DNA of 64,000 nucleotides from Mycolicibacterium cosmeticum (GTDB lineage Bacteria > Actinomycetota > Actinomycetes > Mycobacteriales > Mycobacteriaceae): positions 62,001 through 126,000 of the forward strand of contig NZ_CCBB010000002.1 in NCBI RefSeq assembly GCF_000613185.1, given 5' to 3'. The notes under the pieces are model-generated. The model searched no databases. It was not told the origin of the DNA and was given only the letters and a program-made list of their open reading frames with translations. Of this stretch, positions 36,052 through 44,712 are shown piece by piece. A program made the translations under genes and the position numbers. Every line of letters begins with the position of its first letter. Positions within the stretch are counted from its first letter, which is position 1.

Positions 36052-36915
36052 ATGCCCGGAGTGCAGGATCGCGTTGTCGTCGTCACCGGAGCCGGTGGCG
36101 GGTTGGGCCGTGAGTACGCGTTGACGCTGGCCCGTGAGGGCGCCAGTGTCGTGGTCAACGATCTCGGTGGTTCCCGGGACGGCACCGGCGCCGGACACAA
36201 CATGGCCGACCAGGTGGTCGCCGAGATCAAGGAGGCCGGCGGCCGCGCCGTCGCCAACTACGACAGCGTTGCCGAACCCGAGGGTGCGGCGAACATCATC
36301 AAGACCGCGATCGACGAGTTCGGCAAGGTCGACGGCGTGGTGAGCAACGCGGGCATCCTGCGCGACGGCACCTTCCACAAGATGACGTACGAGAACTGGG
36401 ATGCGGTGCTCAAGGTGCACCTGTACGGCGGCTACAACGTCATCCGCGCGGCCTGGCCGCACTTCCGTGAGCAGAGCTTCGGCCGCGTGGTGGTTGCCAC
36501 CTCCACCAGCGGGCTGTTCGGCAATTTCGGTCAGGCCAACTACGGTGCCGCCAAGCTCGGCCTGGTCGGCCTGATCAACACGCTGGCCCAGGAAGGCGCC
36601 AAGTACAACATCAAGACCAACGCGGTCGCGCCGATCGCGGCCACCCGGATGACCCAGGACATCCTGCCCCCGGAGGTGTTCGAGAAGCTCACCCCGGAGT
36701 ACGTCGCACCGGTGGTGGCCTATCTGATGACCGAGGAACTGCCCGACACCGACTCGGTGTTCATCGTCGGCGGCGGCAAGGTGCAACGCACCGCGCTGTT
36801 CCAGAACGACGGCGTCACCTTCACCGAGGTGCCCTCGGTGGACGATATCGCCGCCAAGTGGGGCGAGATCACCGACCTGTCCGCGGCGCAGGCGGCGAGC
36901 TTCAAGCTCGGATGA
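36052..36915 (+). CDS. Short-chain dehydrogenase/reductase, Rv0148-like (3-hydroxyacyl-CoA dehydrogenase type)
   Basis: A 287-residue SDR. The NAD(H) motif TGAGGGLGREYA lies at residues ~12-23 and the catalytic set is Ser in ATSTSGLFGNFGQ with YGAAK. NDLGGSRDGTGAG and the length resemble the dehydrogenase domain of peroxisomal multifunctional enzyme type 2, which acts on (3R)-hydroxyacyl-CoA. It matches my memory of Rv0148 over most of its length. The quinone oxidoreductase gene overlaps by ATGA, so the two are coupled. A role in fatty acid or steroid side-chain oxidation is likely but inferred. Confidence 0.92.
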   Translation: MPGVQDRVVVVTGAGGGLGREYALTLAREGASVVVNDLGGSRDGTGAGHNMADQVVAEIKEAGGRAVANYDSVAEPEGAANIIKTAIDEFGKVDGVVSNAGILRDGTFHKMTYENWDAVLKVHLYGGYNVIRAAWPHFREQSFGRVVVATSTSGLFGNFGQANYGAAKLGLVGLINTLAQEGAKYNIKTNAVAPIAATRMTQDILPPEVFEKLTPEYVAPVVAYLMTEELPDTDSVFIVGGGKVQRTALFQNDGVTFTEVPSVDDIAAKWGEITDLSAAQAASFKLG

Positions 36916-37877
36916 AAGCCCTTGTCGCACAGGCCCTGACCGGCACCGACGGCCTGGCCTACACCGACGTCGACGATCCGGTGTCCGGCGACGCCGTGAT
37001 CGTCGACGTCGGCGCGGCCGGGGTGTGCTTCCCGGATCTGCTGCTGTTGCGCGGCGAATACCAACTGCGCCTGGAGCCGCCGTTCATCCCGGGGATGGAG
37101 GTGGCCGGCACCGTGCGGTCGGCGCCGCAGGGCTCGAATCTTGCCGTCGGGCAGCGAGTCTCGGCGATGACGATGCTGGGCGGCTACGCCAAGCGGGTCG
37201 CGGTGGCGGCCTCGAGCGTGGTGCCCACGCCCGATGCCATCGACGATGCGTCGGCCACCGCCCTGCTCGGCAACTATTACACGATGTACTTCGCGTTGCA
37301 GCGCCGCGCGGCCCTGCGCGCCGGCGAGACGGTGCTGGTGCTCGGCTCGGCGGGCGGCATCGGGGTGGCGAGCATCCAGATCGCGAAGGCGCTGGGCGCC
37401 CGGGTGGTGGCGTTGGTGCACCGTGCCGAGGCCCTCGATTTCGTTGCCAGTGTGGGCGCCGACGTGGTGCTGCCGCTGACCGAGGGCTGGAAGCAAGCGG
37501 TGCTGGACGCCACCGGTTGGCGCGGCGTGGACGTGGTGGTGGACCCGGTCGGCGGCGACGCCTTCGACGACGCGATCCGGGTACTGGCCCCCGAAGGCCG
37601 CCTGCTGGTCATCGGTTTCGCTGCCGGACAAGGCATTCCGACGGTCAAGGTGAACCGGTTGCTGCTGCGCAATGTCAGCGTGGTGGGCGTCGGCTGGGGT
37701 GAGTTCCTCCGGCACGAGCCGGCGGCCCAGGCCGAGGTCGGCGCCGGGCTGGCCGCCCTGGTGGCCGCCGGGCTGCGTCCGCCCGCTCCGGTCACCTACC
37801 CGCTGGCCGACGGCGCCGCCGGGCTGCAGGCACTGGCCGACGGCAAGATCAAGGGCAAGCTCGTCCTGCTGCCGTGA
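36912..37877 (+). CDS. Zinc-free quinone oxidoreductase (MDR superfamily), Rv0149-like
   Basis: A 321-residue NADPH-dependent medium-chain dehydrogenase/reductase. The N-terminal GroES-like half contains PPFIPGMEVAGTV; the nucleotide-binding half contains VLGSAGGIGVASIQIAKALGA. The ligands of catalytic zinc seen in alcohol dehydrogenases are missing, consistent with quinone or enone reductases (QOR). Length is normal. Starts on the stop of the SDR gene and its own stop overlaps the DUF456 gene, so the three form one operon. Confidence 0.9.
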   Translation: MKALVAQALTGTDGLAYTDVDDPVSGDAVIVDVGAAGVCFPDLLLLRGEYQLRLEPPFIPGMEVAGTVRSAPQGSNLAVGQRVSAMTMLGGYAKRVAVAASSVVPTPDAIDDASATALLGNYYTMYFALQRRAALRAGETVLVLGSAGGIGVASIQIAKALGARVVALVHRAEALDFVASVGADVVLPLTEGWKQAVLDATGWRGVDVVVDPVGGDAFDDAIRVLAPEGRLLVIGFAAGQGIPTVKVNRLLLRNVSVVGVGWGEFLRHEPAAQAEVGAGLAALVAAGLRPPAPVTYPLADGAAGLQALADGKIKGKLVLLP

Positions 37878-38356
37878 GCACCCTCGGGCTCGTCCTCGTC
37901 GCACTGGTCATCGCCGTCGGTCTGGCCGGCATCGTGATTCCGGTGCTGCCCGGCGGATTACTGGTGTTCGCCGCGATCACGGTGTGGGCGCTGGTCGAAC
38001 GGACGACCGTCGGATGGGTGACCCTCGGTATCGCCGCGGCATTGTTCGTCACCGCCGAGGTGGTCAAGTACGCGTGGCCGGTGCGGCGGATGCGCCAGGC
38101 CCAGGTGAGTACCTGGAGCCTGGTGGCCGGTGCGGTGCTCGGTGTGATCGGCTTCTTCGTGATTCCCGTGCTCGGCCTGGTGCTCGGCTTCGTCGTCGGG
38201 GTGTATCTGGCCGAACTGGCCAAGCGACGCGATCAACGCCGGGCGTGGGCGTCGACGGTGCACGCCCTCAAGGGCGTCGCGCTGTCGGTCGGGGTCGAGT
38301 TCACCGGGGCACTGCTGGCGACGATCACCTGGGTGTGCGCCGTTCTGATCTGGTGA
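37874..38356 (+). CDS. DUF456-family small membrane protein
   Basis: The 160-residue protein is almost entirely hydrophobic, with about four to five membrane segments (first ~2-20, LGLVLVALVIAVGLAGIVIP). The glycine-rich second half, SLVAGAVLGVIGFFVIPVLGLVLGF, has the internal repeat-like pattern of DUF456. Function unknown. GTG start overlaps the stop of the quinone oxidoreductase. The stop codon is the first three bases of a perfect hairpin shared with the convergent ptpB gene. Confidence 0.82.
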   Translation: MSTLGLVLVALVIAVGLAGIVIPVLPGGLLVFAAITVWALVERTTVGWVTLGIAAALFVTAEVVKYAWPVRRMRQAQVSTWSLVAGAVLGVIGFFVIPVLGLVLGFVVGVYLAELAKRRDQRRAWASTVHALKGVALSVGVEFTGALLATITWVCAVLIW

Positions 38357-38404
38357 TTTCGGCGCGGTTATCCGCGGTGGGCGCGGAGAAGCGCGCCGAA
38401 ATCA
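38354..38404. terminator. Hairpin whose arm ends are the stop codons of two convergent genes
   Basis: TGATTTCGGCGCG (38354-38366) and CGCGCCGAAATCA (38392-38404) are perfect 13-bp arms around a 25-nt loop. The first three bases are the TGA of the DUF456 gene and the last three, read on the other strand, the TGA of ptpB. Each transcript therefore ends in the same structure; a bidirectional terminator is the simplest reading. Confidence 0.75.
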
Positions 38405-39187
38405 CGCCCGCAGGGCCGCGCGCAACCGGTCGATCTGCTCCGGCGTCACCTCGGAGACGTCCAGGAAACCCCCGAGCGACCCGTATTTCTCGTCGCGGAC
38501 CCGCCACGCCGCCTCCAGGTACTCCTGCCGGACGCCGAGCACCTCGTCGGTCAGCCGGGCCTCGGCGAAGGTGATCACCTCGGGGGTCTCACCGGCGCGG
38601 GCCCGCACCTGCTCCAGGATCCGCTCCCGCAGCGCGGGAATGGCGTCATTGCTGCGCAGGAAATCACCCAGGATGGTGTCGCGGTCGACACCTACCGCCT
38701 CCAGCACGGTCGCCACGGTGAACCCGGTGCGATCCTTACCGGCGAAGCAGTGCGCGAGCACGGGCCTTTCGTCGGCCAGCAGCGAGATGACCTGGCGCAC
38801 CGCGGTCTGGGCACCGGGCAGCGCCGGAAACTCCTCGTACACCTCGGCCATGTAGCGCTTGGCCGATTCGGTGACGTCCTCATCGGCGGGCGACTCGGAC
38901 ATCACCCGCTGGAACGTGGATTCGTGCGGGGCGTCCTGCTCGCTGTCGTCGTCGAAGTGGAACGGCAGCAGGTGGATCTGCACGCCGTCGGGCACGTTGC
39001 CTGGCCCGCGCCGCTGGACCTCCCGGTGCGACCGCAGATCGGCGACGTCCGCGATGCCCAGTTCGGCGAGCCGCCGGCCGCCGTCGTCGGTGAGCTTGCT
39101 CAGCTCGCTCGCACGGTAGAGCAGGCCGGGACGGATCCCGGTCTGCTCGGCGACGTCGCGAAAGTTCCAGGCGCCCGGCAGTTCCAC
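38402..39187 (-). CDS. ptbB: Protein tyrosine phosphatase PtpB (PtbB/LipA type)
   Basis: A 261-residue phosphatase. The P-loop HCFAGKDRTGF gives catalytic Cys147 and Arg153, and ELPGAWNFRDVAEQTGIRPG is the typical N-terminus of the family. The same P-loop is found in M. tuberculosis PtpB, a secreted virulence factor with triple specificity for tyrosine, serine/threonine and phosphoinositide phosphates. No classical signal peptide is present, also as in PtpB. The GTG at 39187 was chosen; fadE2 ends 13 bp upstream, as in Rv0153c-Rv0154c. Host-directed function is not implied in an environmental species. Confidence 0.92.
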   Translation of the reverse strand: MELPGAWNFRDVAEQTGIRPGLLYRASELSKLTDDGGRRLAELGIADVADLRSHREVQRRGPGNVPDGVQIHLLPFHFDDDSEQDAPHESTFQRVMSESPADEDVTESAKRYMAEVYEEFPALPGAQTAVRQVISLLADERPVLAHCFAGKDRTGFTVATVLEAVGVDRDTILGDFLRSNDAIPALRERILEQVRARAGETPEVITFAEARLTDEVLGVRQEYLEAAWRVRDEKYGSLGGFLDVSEVTPEQIDRLRAALRA

Positions 39188-39200
39188 GGTTACTACTGTG

Positions 39201-40466
39201 TCACAGCTGGCCCGATGGGCGGCTCGCCGCCGTACCCGATGGGCGGCTCGCCGCCGTCGCCAGCGCCGATTTCTCCCGGCCCAGCTCGGCCCGCGCGATG
39301 GTCCGCATGTGCACCTCGTCGGGTCCGTCGAACAGCCGCATGGCGCGGTGCCAGGCGTACAGCCGGGCCAGCGGGAAGTCATCGGAGACCCCCGCACCGC
39401 CGTGCACCTGGATGGCCCGGTCCAGCACATCGCAGGCCACCTGCGGGGCCACCGACTTGATCTGGGAGACCAGCACGTGGGCGGCCTTGTTGCCCTGCTG
39501 GTCGATGGTCCAGGCCGCCTTCTCGCACAGCAGCCGGGCCTGGTCGATCTCGTTGCGGGACTTGGCGATCGCCTCGCGCACCACGCCCTGCTCGGCCAAC
39601 GGCTTACCGAACGCGATGCGTGTCTGCACCCGGTCGACCATCAGCGCCAGCGCCCGCTCGGCCGCGCCGAGGGCCCGCATGCAGTGGTGGATGCGGCCCG
39701 GCCCCAACCGGGCCTGGGCGATCGCGAACCCGCTGCCCTCCTCGTGCAGCAGGTTCTCCACCGGCACCCGGACGTTGTCGAAGACGATTTCGCAGTGCCC
39801 GTGCTGGTCCTGCCAGCCGAACACGGGCAGCGAGCGCCGGATGTCCACGCCGGGTGTGTCGGCGGGAACCAGGATCATCGACTGCTGGGCGTGGCTGGCC
39901 GCCTCCGGGTTGGTCCGGCCCATCACGATCAGGATCTTGCAGCGCGGGTCGGCGGCGCCGGTGATCCACCACTTGCGCCCGTTGATGACGTAATCGGACC
40001 CGTCGCGCAGCATGGTGGTCTCGATATTGCGGGCATCGCTGGAGGCCACGGCCGGTTCGGTCATGGCGAAGGCCGACCGGATCTCACCGTCGAGCAGCGG
40101 CTGCAGCCACTGCTTACGCTGGGTCTCGTTGCCGAACAGGTGCAGGGTTTCCATGTTGCCGGTGTCCGGCGCGGCGCAGTTGAGCACCTCGGGGGCGATC
40201 TCCATGCTCCAGCCCGACAGCTCGGCCAGCGGTGCGTACTCCAGGTTGGTCAGCCCGGACTCGGACGGCAGGAACAGGTTCCACAGCCCCGCCGAGCGGG
40301 CCTTGACCTTGAGTTCTTCCACCACCGGCGGGACCGTGTGGTCCTTCGGGCCTTTTTCCTCGCGATACGCGTGATAGGAGGCCTCGGCCGGGAACACGTG
40401 CTCGACCATGAAATCGGAGAGCCGCTGGTGGTAATCGGCCGCCTTGGCAGACATCGCGAAGTCCAT
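39201..40466 (-). CDS. fadE2: Acyl-CoA dehydrogenase FadE2 with C-terminal repeat extension
   Basis: A 421-residue FAD enzyme that introduces a double bond in acyl-CoA. MDFAMSAKA, WNLFLPSESGLTNLEYAPL and EVLNCAAPDTGNMETLHLFG match FadE2. AFAMTEPAVASSDA is the FAD-contact region and RLFDGPDEVH replaces the usual YEGT motif, as in the ACAD10/11 clade. The ATG at 40466 agrees with the known start; a GTG at 40475 would add three residues. The last ~16 residues are two copies of AASRPSG encoded by a 24-bp tandem duplication. A TetR-like half-site lies 16 bp upstream. It is followed by ptbB on the same strand. Confidence 0.93.
   Translation of the reverse strand: MDFAMSAKAADYHQRLSDFMVEHVFPAEASYHAYREEKGPKDHTVPPVVEELKVKARSAGLWNLFLPSESGLTNLEYAPLAELSGWSMEIAPEVLNCAAPDTGNMETLHLFGNETQRKQWLQPLLDGEIRSAFAMTEPAVASSDARNIETTMLRDGSDYVINGRKWWITGAADPRCKILIVMGRTNPEAASHAQQSMILVPADTPGVDIRRSLPVFGWQDQHGHCEIVFDNVRVPVENLLHEEGSGFAIAQARLGPGRIHHCMRALGAAERALALMVDRVQTRIAFGKPLAEQGVVREAIAKSRNEIDQARLLCEKAAWTIDQQGNKAAHVLVSQIKSVAPQVACDVLDRAIQVHGGAGVSDDFPLARLYAWHRAMRLFDGPDEVHMRTIARAELGREKSALATAASRPSGTAASRPSGQL
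39211..39257 (-). repeat. 24-bp tandem duplication at the 3' end of fadE2
   Basis: Two copies of a unit starting CCCGATGGGCGGCTCGCCGC lie at 39211-39234 and 39235-39257 (the second one base short of identity). They encode AASRPSG twice and move the stop codon further out. Confidence 0.85.
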
Positions 40467-40481
40467 GACCGTCACGATATG

Positions 40482-40493
40482 CCACCTGGTTAG
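40482..40493. promoter_or_regulatory. TetR-like operator half-site upstream of fadE2
   Basis: On the minus strand CTAACCAGGTGG lies 16 bp before the fadE2 start. It contains the exact 7-base half-site CTAACCA of the element at 34166-34181, followed by the common TGG. The second arm is poorly conserved, so this is the weakest member of the set. Confidence 0.4.
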
Positions 40494-40515
40494 ACAAGTG
40501 GAAAGGTGTCGGGGG

Positions 40516-41730
40516 TTAGCGCGGCTGGGGTACCGAACTGGTCCGCAGCGTCATCGCGAGGGCGCCCGACACGACGGCCAGTCCGATGACGGTCCCGGCC
40601 ACGGCGGGCCAGCCGGCCGCGTCGAAGGCCACGCCGCCGAACCAGCCGACGACGCTGGAACCCGCGTAGTAACAGAGGTTGTAGAGCGACGATGCCTGCG
40701 CCTTGCCGTCGGCCGCGGCGGCGCCCACCCAGCCCGAGGCGATCGAATGCGCCCCGAAGAATCCGGCAGTGGCCAGCACCAGACCGGCCAGCACGGCGAA
40801 GACGTTGTCGCTGAGGGTGATTGCCGTGCCGACGATCATCGTCGCGGTCGAGGCCAGCAGCACGCGGCGGCGGCCGAACCGTCCGGCTTCGGCGCCGGCG
40901 CGCGCCGAAGCCCAGGTGCCGGCGAGGTAGGCCAGGAACACCAGGCTGACCACGGTCTGCGGGAGGTGAAACGGCGCCGCCATCAGCCGGAAGCCGAGAA
41001 AGTTGTACATCGCGACGAAGCCGCCCATCAGCAGGAAGCCCTGGGCGAACAACACCAGCTGCCGCGGCGAGCGCAGGTTCGTCAACAGCTTGCGGCCCAG
41101 ATCGGTGCTGCGGGAGGGGGTGAAGCCGCGGGCACGCGGGGCCAGTTTGACGAACGCCGTTGCCGCCACGGCGCACAGCACCGCGACCGTGAGGACACCG
41201 GCGCGCCACCCGGCATACTGTGCGATCGGTCCGGTGACCAGTCGTCCGCTCAGCCCGCCGATCGTGGTGCCGGCCACATAGGTACCCGCGGCGCGGGCGG
41301 CATGGCCCGTCGCGATTTCTTCGGTCAGGTACGCGATGGCGACGGCCGGCACACCACCGAGCATCAGCCCCTCGATCAGCCGGCCGCCCAGCAACAGCGC
41401 GGCGGTCGGGGCGAACGGCACCAGTAGCCCGAGAACCGTTGCCGCCGTGACCGATATGGTCATCGCCTGCACCCGACCGATCCGGTCGGCGAGCACCGAC
41501 CACGGGATCACGCCGAGGGCGAGGCCCACCGTGGCGGCCGAGACGGTCAGTGCTGCGTGCGCGGCGCCGGTGCCGAGGTCGGCGGCGATCAGCGGCAGCA
41601 CCGCCTGTGGCGAATACAGCTGGGCGAAGGTCGCGACACCAGCGCAGAACAGGGCGGCGAGCAAGCGGCGGTAGTCGGCCGAGCCACGCGAATGTCCCTG
41701 CCAGCCGGTCGAGGTCAGGGAGGCGGTCAC
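40516..41730 (-). CDS. MFS transporter (YnfM/NimT-like)
   Basis: A 404-residue permease with twelve predicted helices. FAQLYSPQAVLPLIAADLG in the first helix region is characteristic of the AraJ/YnfM-type drug-efflux-like group, and SVLADRIGRVQAM is the MFS loop motif. The substrate is unknown. The GTG at 41730 follows a LysR gene on the same strand by 46 bp; the pair is likely co-transcribed, with the LysR protein a candidate regulator. Confidence 0.88.
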   Translation of the reverse strand: MTASLTSTGWQGHSRGSADYRRLLAALFCAGVATFAQLYSPQAVLPLIAADLGTGAAHAALTVSAATVGLALGVIPWSVLADRIGRVQAMTISVTAATVLGLLVPFAPTAALLLGGRLIEGLMLGGVPAVAIAYLTEEIATGHAARAAGTYVAGTTIGGLSGRLVTGPIAQYAGWRAGVLTVAVLCAVAATAFVKLAPRARGFTPSRSTDLGRKLLTNLRSPRQLVLFAQGFLLMGGFVAMYNFLGFRLMAAPFHLPQTVVSLVFLAYLAGTWASARAGAEAGRFGRRRVLLASTATMIVGTAITLSDNVFAVLAGLVLATAGFFGAHSIASGWVGAAAADGKAQASSLYNLCYYAGSSVVGWFGGVAFDAAGWPAVAGTVIGLAVVSGALAMTLRTSSVPQPR

Positions 41731-41776
41731 TCAGTCGACGGTAGGACGCACCAATCGATGTGTCCAATGCATGAAT

Positions 41777-42658
41777 TTAAGGGAGTTCATGACGATTCTG
41801 AATGATGAACTCGACCAACCTGGCCGCCGCGGGCGGTATCTCGCGGGCGCCGCTCCAGGTCAACCCGATCTGCCGCTTGGCGGCGGCCTCGGTGAGCGGA
41901 AGGTAGGCAGCACCGGGTTCGGCGCGCCGCGGTCGAGGCACGGGCACGACGGCCACCCCGAACCCGGCCGCGACCAGTCCTTCCATCGTCGGGATCTCCA
42001 TGGCTTCGAAGACGATCGGCGGATCGATCCCGGCTTCGGCACACAGTTCGTCGGTGAGCTGGCGTAACCCGAATCCCGGCGCCAGTCCCACGAACGGCTC
42101 GGCACCGGCATCGGCCAGCCGGATCCGGGTCCGTCGCGCGAACGGATGCGCGCGCGGCACCGCCAGGCACAACCGCTCCACGTACAGTCCCCGCCACGGG
42201 AAGCCCGGCGGGCGGGGCGAGGTGATCGCGAGGTCGGCCGCGCCGCTGGCCAGCCGATCGGCGATATCGTGCGCGGCCCCCTGGAACAGCTCGAAGCGCA
42301 CCCGCGGCGCATCCTCACGGAACCGGCGCAACAGCTCCGGGACGAAACCGCCGGCCTGCGAATGTAGGAACGCCAGCCGCACCAGCCCGGTGTCCGGATC
42401 CCGCAGCGCAGCGATATGCTCAGTGGCCGAGCGCATTTCGGCAATGGCGCGGCGAGCATGCTCCAACAGGATCCGGCCATAGGCGTTGAGCTGCAGCCGG
42501 CGGTTGACCCGGTCGAACAGCGGCGCGCCGACCCGGGCCTCCAGCCGGGCCAGCGCGCGGGACAACGTCGGCTGGCTGATACCGAGCTCGGCCGCCGCGT
42601 CGGTGACGTGTTCGGTCTCGGCCAGCACGACGAACCAGTGCAGGTCATCAACGTCCAT
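41777..42658 (-). CDS. LysR-family transcriptional regulator
   Basis: A 293-residue LysR regulator. The N-terminal winged helix-turn-helix (MDVDDLHWFVVLAETEHVTD, LGISQPTLSRALARLEARVG) is followed by a two-lobed effector domain (LVRLAFLHSQAGGFVPELLR, FGLRQLTDELCAEAGIDPP). The ATG at 42658 is the natural start. It heads an apparent two-gene unit with the MFS transporter and is divergent from the response regulator, 86 bp away. Effector unknown. Confidence 0.92.
   Translation of the reverse strand: MDVDDLHWFVVLAETEHVTDAAAELGISQPTLSRALARLEARVGAPLFDRVNRRLQLNAYGRILLEHARRAIAEMRSATEHIAALRDPDTGLVRLAFLHSQAGGFVPELLRRFREDAPRVRFELFQGAAHDIADRLASGAADLAITSPRPPGFPWRGLYVERLCLAVPRAHPFARRTRIRLADAGAEPFVGLAPGFGLRQLTDELCAEAGIDPPIVFEAMEIPTMEGLVAAGFGVAVVPVPRPRRAEPGAAYLPLTEAAAKRQIGLTWSGAREIPPAAARLVEFIIQNRHELP
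41783..41812 (-). terminator. Hairpin spanning the LysR 3' end
   Basis: GAGTTCAT (41783-41790) and ATGAACTC (41805-41812) form 8-bp arms with a 14-nt loop inside the last codons of the LysR gene. It is followed on the minus strand by CCTTAAATT. It may attenuate read-through into the MFS gene. Confidence 0.35.
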
Positions 42659-42744
42659 ACCGGTGACTCTTCCGGCCGGGGCGTCGCAGACAGGCCTTTT
42701 GGTTCGGCGTGTCGGGACCGGCCCACTGTGACAAGCTGACCCGC

Positions 42745-43392
42745 ATGCAGGACTCGGCGCAGAAGGTGCGGGTGGTGGTCGGCGACGACCACCCGATGTT
42801 TCGCGACGGGGTGGTGCGCGCGCTGGTTGCCAGCGGGTCGATCGACGTGGTCGCCGAGGCCGAGGACGGCGCGGCCGCACTGGAGGCGATCCGCACCCAC
42901 CAGCCTGCGGTGGCGCTGCTGGACTACCGGATGCCGAACATGGACGGTTCGGAGGTGGCCGCCGCGGTGACCCGCGACGGGCTGCCCACCCGGGTGCTGC
43001 TGATCTCGGCGCACGACGAATCGGCCATCGTCTACAAGGCCCTGCAGGACGGTGCGGCCGGGTTCCTGTCCAAGGAGTCCACCCGCGGCGAGCTGGTCAG
43101 CGCGGTGCTCGACTGTGCCAGGGGCCGCGATGTCATCGCGCCCGCGCTGGCCGCTTCGTTGGCCGGCGAGATCCGCCGCCGCAACGAGCCCGATGTGCCG
43201 GCCCTGTCCGCCCGCGAGCGAGAGGTGCTGGCCATGATCGCGCGCGGGCTGAGCATCCCGGCGATGGCCAAGGAGCTGTACCTGGCGCCGTCGACGGTCA
43301 AGACACACGTGCAGCGGCTCTACGAGAAACTGGGCGTGGGTGACCGGGCTGCCGCGGTGGCCGAGGCGATGCGCCGCAAGCTGCTGGACTGA
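42745..43392 (+). CDS. NarL/FixJ-family response regulator
   Basis: A 215-residue regulator. The receiver domain (~7-125) has the acidic pair Asp14-Asp15 in VVGDDHPMFR, phosphoacceptor Asp60 in ALLDYRMPNMDG, Ser/Thr in LLISAHDE and Lys in FLSKEST. The LuxR-type helix-turn-helix follows (LSAREREVLAMIARG, APSTVKTHVQRLYEKLG). The ATG at 42745 agrees with family starts. One base separates its stop from the sensor kinase ATG, so they form a cognate two-component pair. Targets are unknown. Confidence 0.94.
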   Translation: MQDSAQKVRVVVGDDHPMFRDGVVRALVASGSIDVVAEAEDGAAALEAIRTHQPAVALLDYRMPNMDGSEVAAAVTRDGLPTRVLLISAHDESAIVYKALQDGAAGFLSKESTRGELVSAVLDCARGRDVIAPALAASLAGEIRRRNEPDVPALSAREREVLAMIARGLSIPAMAKELYLAPSTVKTHVQRLYEKLGVGDRAAAVAEAMRRKLLD

Positions 43393-43393
43393 C

Positions 43394-44578
43394 ATGGCGG
43401 GCGTCGTCGCCTTCTTCTCGGCCGAACCGGTGCGGGTCTCGGCCGTGCTGCGGCTGCCGCTGATCGCGCTGATCGCGGTGCTGGTGTGGATCTGTGAGGT
43501 CGACCACTGGCTGCCGGGCCTCTACGCGGCGGTGCTGGGTGCCTACGCCGTCGCGGCCGTGGTGTGGCTGGTGGTGGCACTGCGCGGACCGCTGCCGCGC
43601 TGGGCGGACTGGGCGTCCACCGGTGTCGACGTGCTCGTCATCGTGGTGCTGTGCCTGGTGTCCGGTGGTGCGACGGCGGCGCTGCTGCCGGTGTTCTTCC
43701 TGCTGCCGATCTCGGTGGCCTTCCAGGACCGGCCGTGGATGACCGGGATCATCGGAACCCTCACTGCCGCTGCGTATCTGTCGGTGTGGATCGTCTACTC
43801 CAAACGCGACGACCGCATCGGGTTGCCGAACATGGTGTATACCCACTTCGGGTTCCTGCTGTGGCTGGCGGTGGCCACCACCGCGTTATGCCTTGTGCTG
43901 TCCCGGCGTTCGGCTCGGGTCAAGGCGCTGCTGGAGGTCCGTCGTCAACTGGTGTCGGAGGCGATGCAAGCCGATGAACGGCACAATCGCGAGGTGGCGG
44001 AGAACCTGCACGACGGCCCACTGCAGACCCTGCTGGCCGCCCGGATGGAACTCGACGAGGTGCGGGAGCGGCTGCCCGATCCCGCGCTGGACGCGGTGCA
44101 CGCCGCCCTGCAGGACACCGCCAAGCAGTTGCGCTCCACCGTCACCGAACTGCACCCGCAGGTGCTGGCTCAGCTGGGATTGACGGCCGGTGTGCGGGAG
44201 TTGGTGCGCCAGTTCGAATCTCGTAACCAGTGCGAGGTCCGCGCCGCTCTGCACGAGGTGGGCAAACCGGAGTCCGAGGCGCTGATGTACCGGGCCGCGC
44301 GTGAGCTGCTGGTCAACGTCGGCAAGCATGCACGCGCGACGACGGTGTCGGTCGGGCTGGCGCGGATGGGGCAGCGGGTGGTGCTCACGGTGTCCGACGA
44401 CGGTGTCGGCTTCGAACCGTCCCTGGTGGCCGACCGGTTGGCCGCCGGCCATATCGGCCTGGGATCGCTGCTGGCCCGGGTGGATGCGATGGGCGGGGTC
44501 ATGGATGTCGACTCGGCGCCCGGGCGCGGGACCACGGTGACGGTGTCCTCACCGCCCGAACCCGCCGAGCAGACATGA
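43394..44578 (+). CDS. NarL-type sensor histidine kinase (HisKA_3)
   Basis: A 394-residue membrane kinase. About five to six hydrophobic segments occupy residues ~15-170 with little extracellular material, as in kinases sensing membrane state or membrane-soluble signals. The dimerisation helix ERHNREVAENLHDGPLQ places the phosphorylated His at 206, and the HATPase domain shows the N-box ARELLVNVGKHARA and G-box VSDDGVGFEP with GLGSLLARVDAMGG. Cognate to the response regulator just upstream. The stop codon lies in the left arm region of a long hairpin. Confidence 0.92.
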   Translation: MAGVVAFFSAEPVRVSAVLRLPLIALIAVLVWICEVDHWLPGLYAAVLGAYAVAAVVWLVVALRGPLPRWADWASTGVDVLVIVVLCLVSGGATAALLPVFFLLPISVAFQDRPWMTGIIGTLTAAAYLSVWIVYSKRDDRIGLPNMVYTHFGFLLWLAVATTALCLVLSRRSARVKALLEVRRQLVSEAMQADERHNREVAENLHDGPLQTLLAARMELDEVRERLPDPALDAVHAALQDTAKQLRSTVTELHPQVLAQLGLTAGVRELVRQFESRNQCEVRAALHEVGKPESEALMYRAARELLVNVGKHARATTVSVGLARMGQRVVLTVSDDGVGFEPSLVADRLAAGHIGLGSLLARVDAMGGVMDVDSAPGRGTTVTVSSPPEPAEQT

Positions 44579-44627
44579 ACTCCCGCATTTTGGACCCGAA
44601 ACTCGGGATTCTGTGTCTGCTCGGCGG
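44562..44627. terminator. Long hairpin of the CGAGCAGACA type after the sensor kinase
   Basis: CCGCCGAGCAGACA (44562-44575) pairs perfectly with TGTCTGCTCGGCGG (44614-44627). An inner pairing of ACTCCCG with CGGGA extends the stem. The kinase TGA is at 44576-44578, so the left arm encodes its last residues. A related hairpin with the same core lies at 46785-46842. Confidence 0.65.
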
Positions 44628-44712
44628 ATAAAAGTTGTACACAGTCTCGGCTCTATGCACAGATCGGTGACCCGTACTGGCCGAGCGGCGCGCCACCCGG
44701 CACGCTGCAAGG

